A DNA stretch of 5,504 bases from a bacterium (GTDB lineage: Bacteria > JAMCPX01): NCBI GenBank assembly GCA_027364825.1, contig DAHXOM010000143.1:1-5504 (forward strand), read 5' to 3'. The translations under genes and the position numbers were made by a program. Below the pieces are notes generated by a model. That model searched no databases. It was not told the DNA's origin and saw only the letters and a list, made by a program, of their open reading frames with translations. This document shows, piece after piece, positions 5,304 to 5,504 of this stretch. The number at the start of each line of letters is the position of its first letter. Within the stretch, counting starts at the first letter, position 1.

Positions 5304-5504
5304 ATGTCCAGACCATATAGACTACAAGGTGAAAACTGTTTTTATCATATCACCAGCCGGGGCAATGGGCGGCAGAAGATATTTATCAGCGACGCTGATT
5401 ACCAACAATTTATGCACTACCTGCTCCATGCTAAGGAGAAGTATAACTTTTATCTGTATGCCTTTGTTTTCATGGGGAACCATTATCACCTATTGCTGGA
5501 AACT
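5304..5504 (+). CDS. REP-associated tyrosine transposase (Y1/HUH family), 5' part only
   Basis: From the ATG at 5304, 67 codons stay open to the window edge; the 3' end lies outside. The product begins MSRPYRLQGENCFYHITSRG and carries the family hallmarks: HITSRGN near residue 15, IFISDADYQQF (26-36) and the metal-binding HUH motif as GNHYHLLLE (58-66, His60 and His62). The catalytic tyrosine would lie in the missing part. Y1 transposases of this group nick and join single-stranded DNA at REP-type hairpins and are thought to move short palindromic repeats. Only a weak ribosome site (AAAGAA) precedes the ATG; an in-frame GTG at 5283 is an alternative start. Two perfect copies of a 20-bp unit lie 53 bp upstream and are its likely cis partners. 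Whether the gene is intact cannot be seen. Confidence 0.85.
   Translation, partial: MSRPYRLQGENCFYHITSRGNGRQKIFISDADYQQFMHYLLHAKEKYNFYLYAFVFMGNHYHLLLET

Noticed and set aside
1..5504. CRISPR array, tRNA or rRNA genes.
   Set aside because: No regularly spaced repeats with unique spacers and no tRNA- or rRNA-like sequence were seen on either strand; the only tandem repeat is the two-copy unit at 5211-5250.

Overview
The window looks like chromosomal DNA of a Gram-negative, probably environmental bacterium. The repeat-rich intergenic DNA, the secreted YVTN/NHL/Ig-like surface proteins and the REP-type transposase recall deltaproteobacterial or Nitrospirota-like genomes, but nothing here fixes the taxon. 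By eye the DNA is a mosaic: positions 1-1800 and about 4600-5200 are AT-rich, while the block at about 1818-4515 is more GC-rich.

Left part (1-1459): the last 33 codons of a YVTN-type beta-propeller protein are followed 32 bases later, on the same strand, by a 440-residue exported, Thr/Ser-rich beta protein with a possible lipoprotein signal. Both look like envelope or extracellular proteins.

Gap (1460-1817): no convincing gene. It holds a 74-bp imperfect palindromic element (1647-1720), small inverted repeats and a doubtful 42-residue minus-strand reading frame.

Centre (1818-4515): a compact SOS/DNA-damage-tolerance cassette. A SRAP-domain (YedK/HMCES-type) abasic-site protein lies on the minus strand. 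Diverging from it across 76 bp is a lexA-dinB operon on the plus strand: a self-cleaving LexA-type repressor with its cleavage site and Ser119/Lys156 intact, then a catalytically complete Y-family polymerase with a beta-clamp motif. The lexA promoter is close to ideal (TTGACA, 17 bp, TATACT), and its spacer is almost filled by a perfect 16-bp palindrome of the CGAAC-N4-GTTCG type. The repressor therefore probably switches itself and dinB, and possibly the SRAP gene. The -10 box lies only 6 nt before the lexA ATG, so the lexA mRNA is predicted to be leaderless. Functionally, damage would trigger LexA self-cleavage, releasing the polymerase for bypass while the SRAP protein caps abasic sites in single-stranded DNA.

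Right part (4516-5504): an exported NHL-type propeller protein stops after about two blades and directly abuts repeat DNA. That DNA includes two perfect tandem copies of a 20-bp unit, followed by the 5' part of a REP-associated tyrosine (Y1/HUH) transposase gene that runs off the window. The propeller gene was probably cut short by this element or by a rearrangement beside it.
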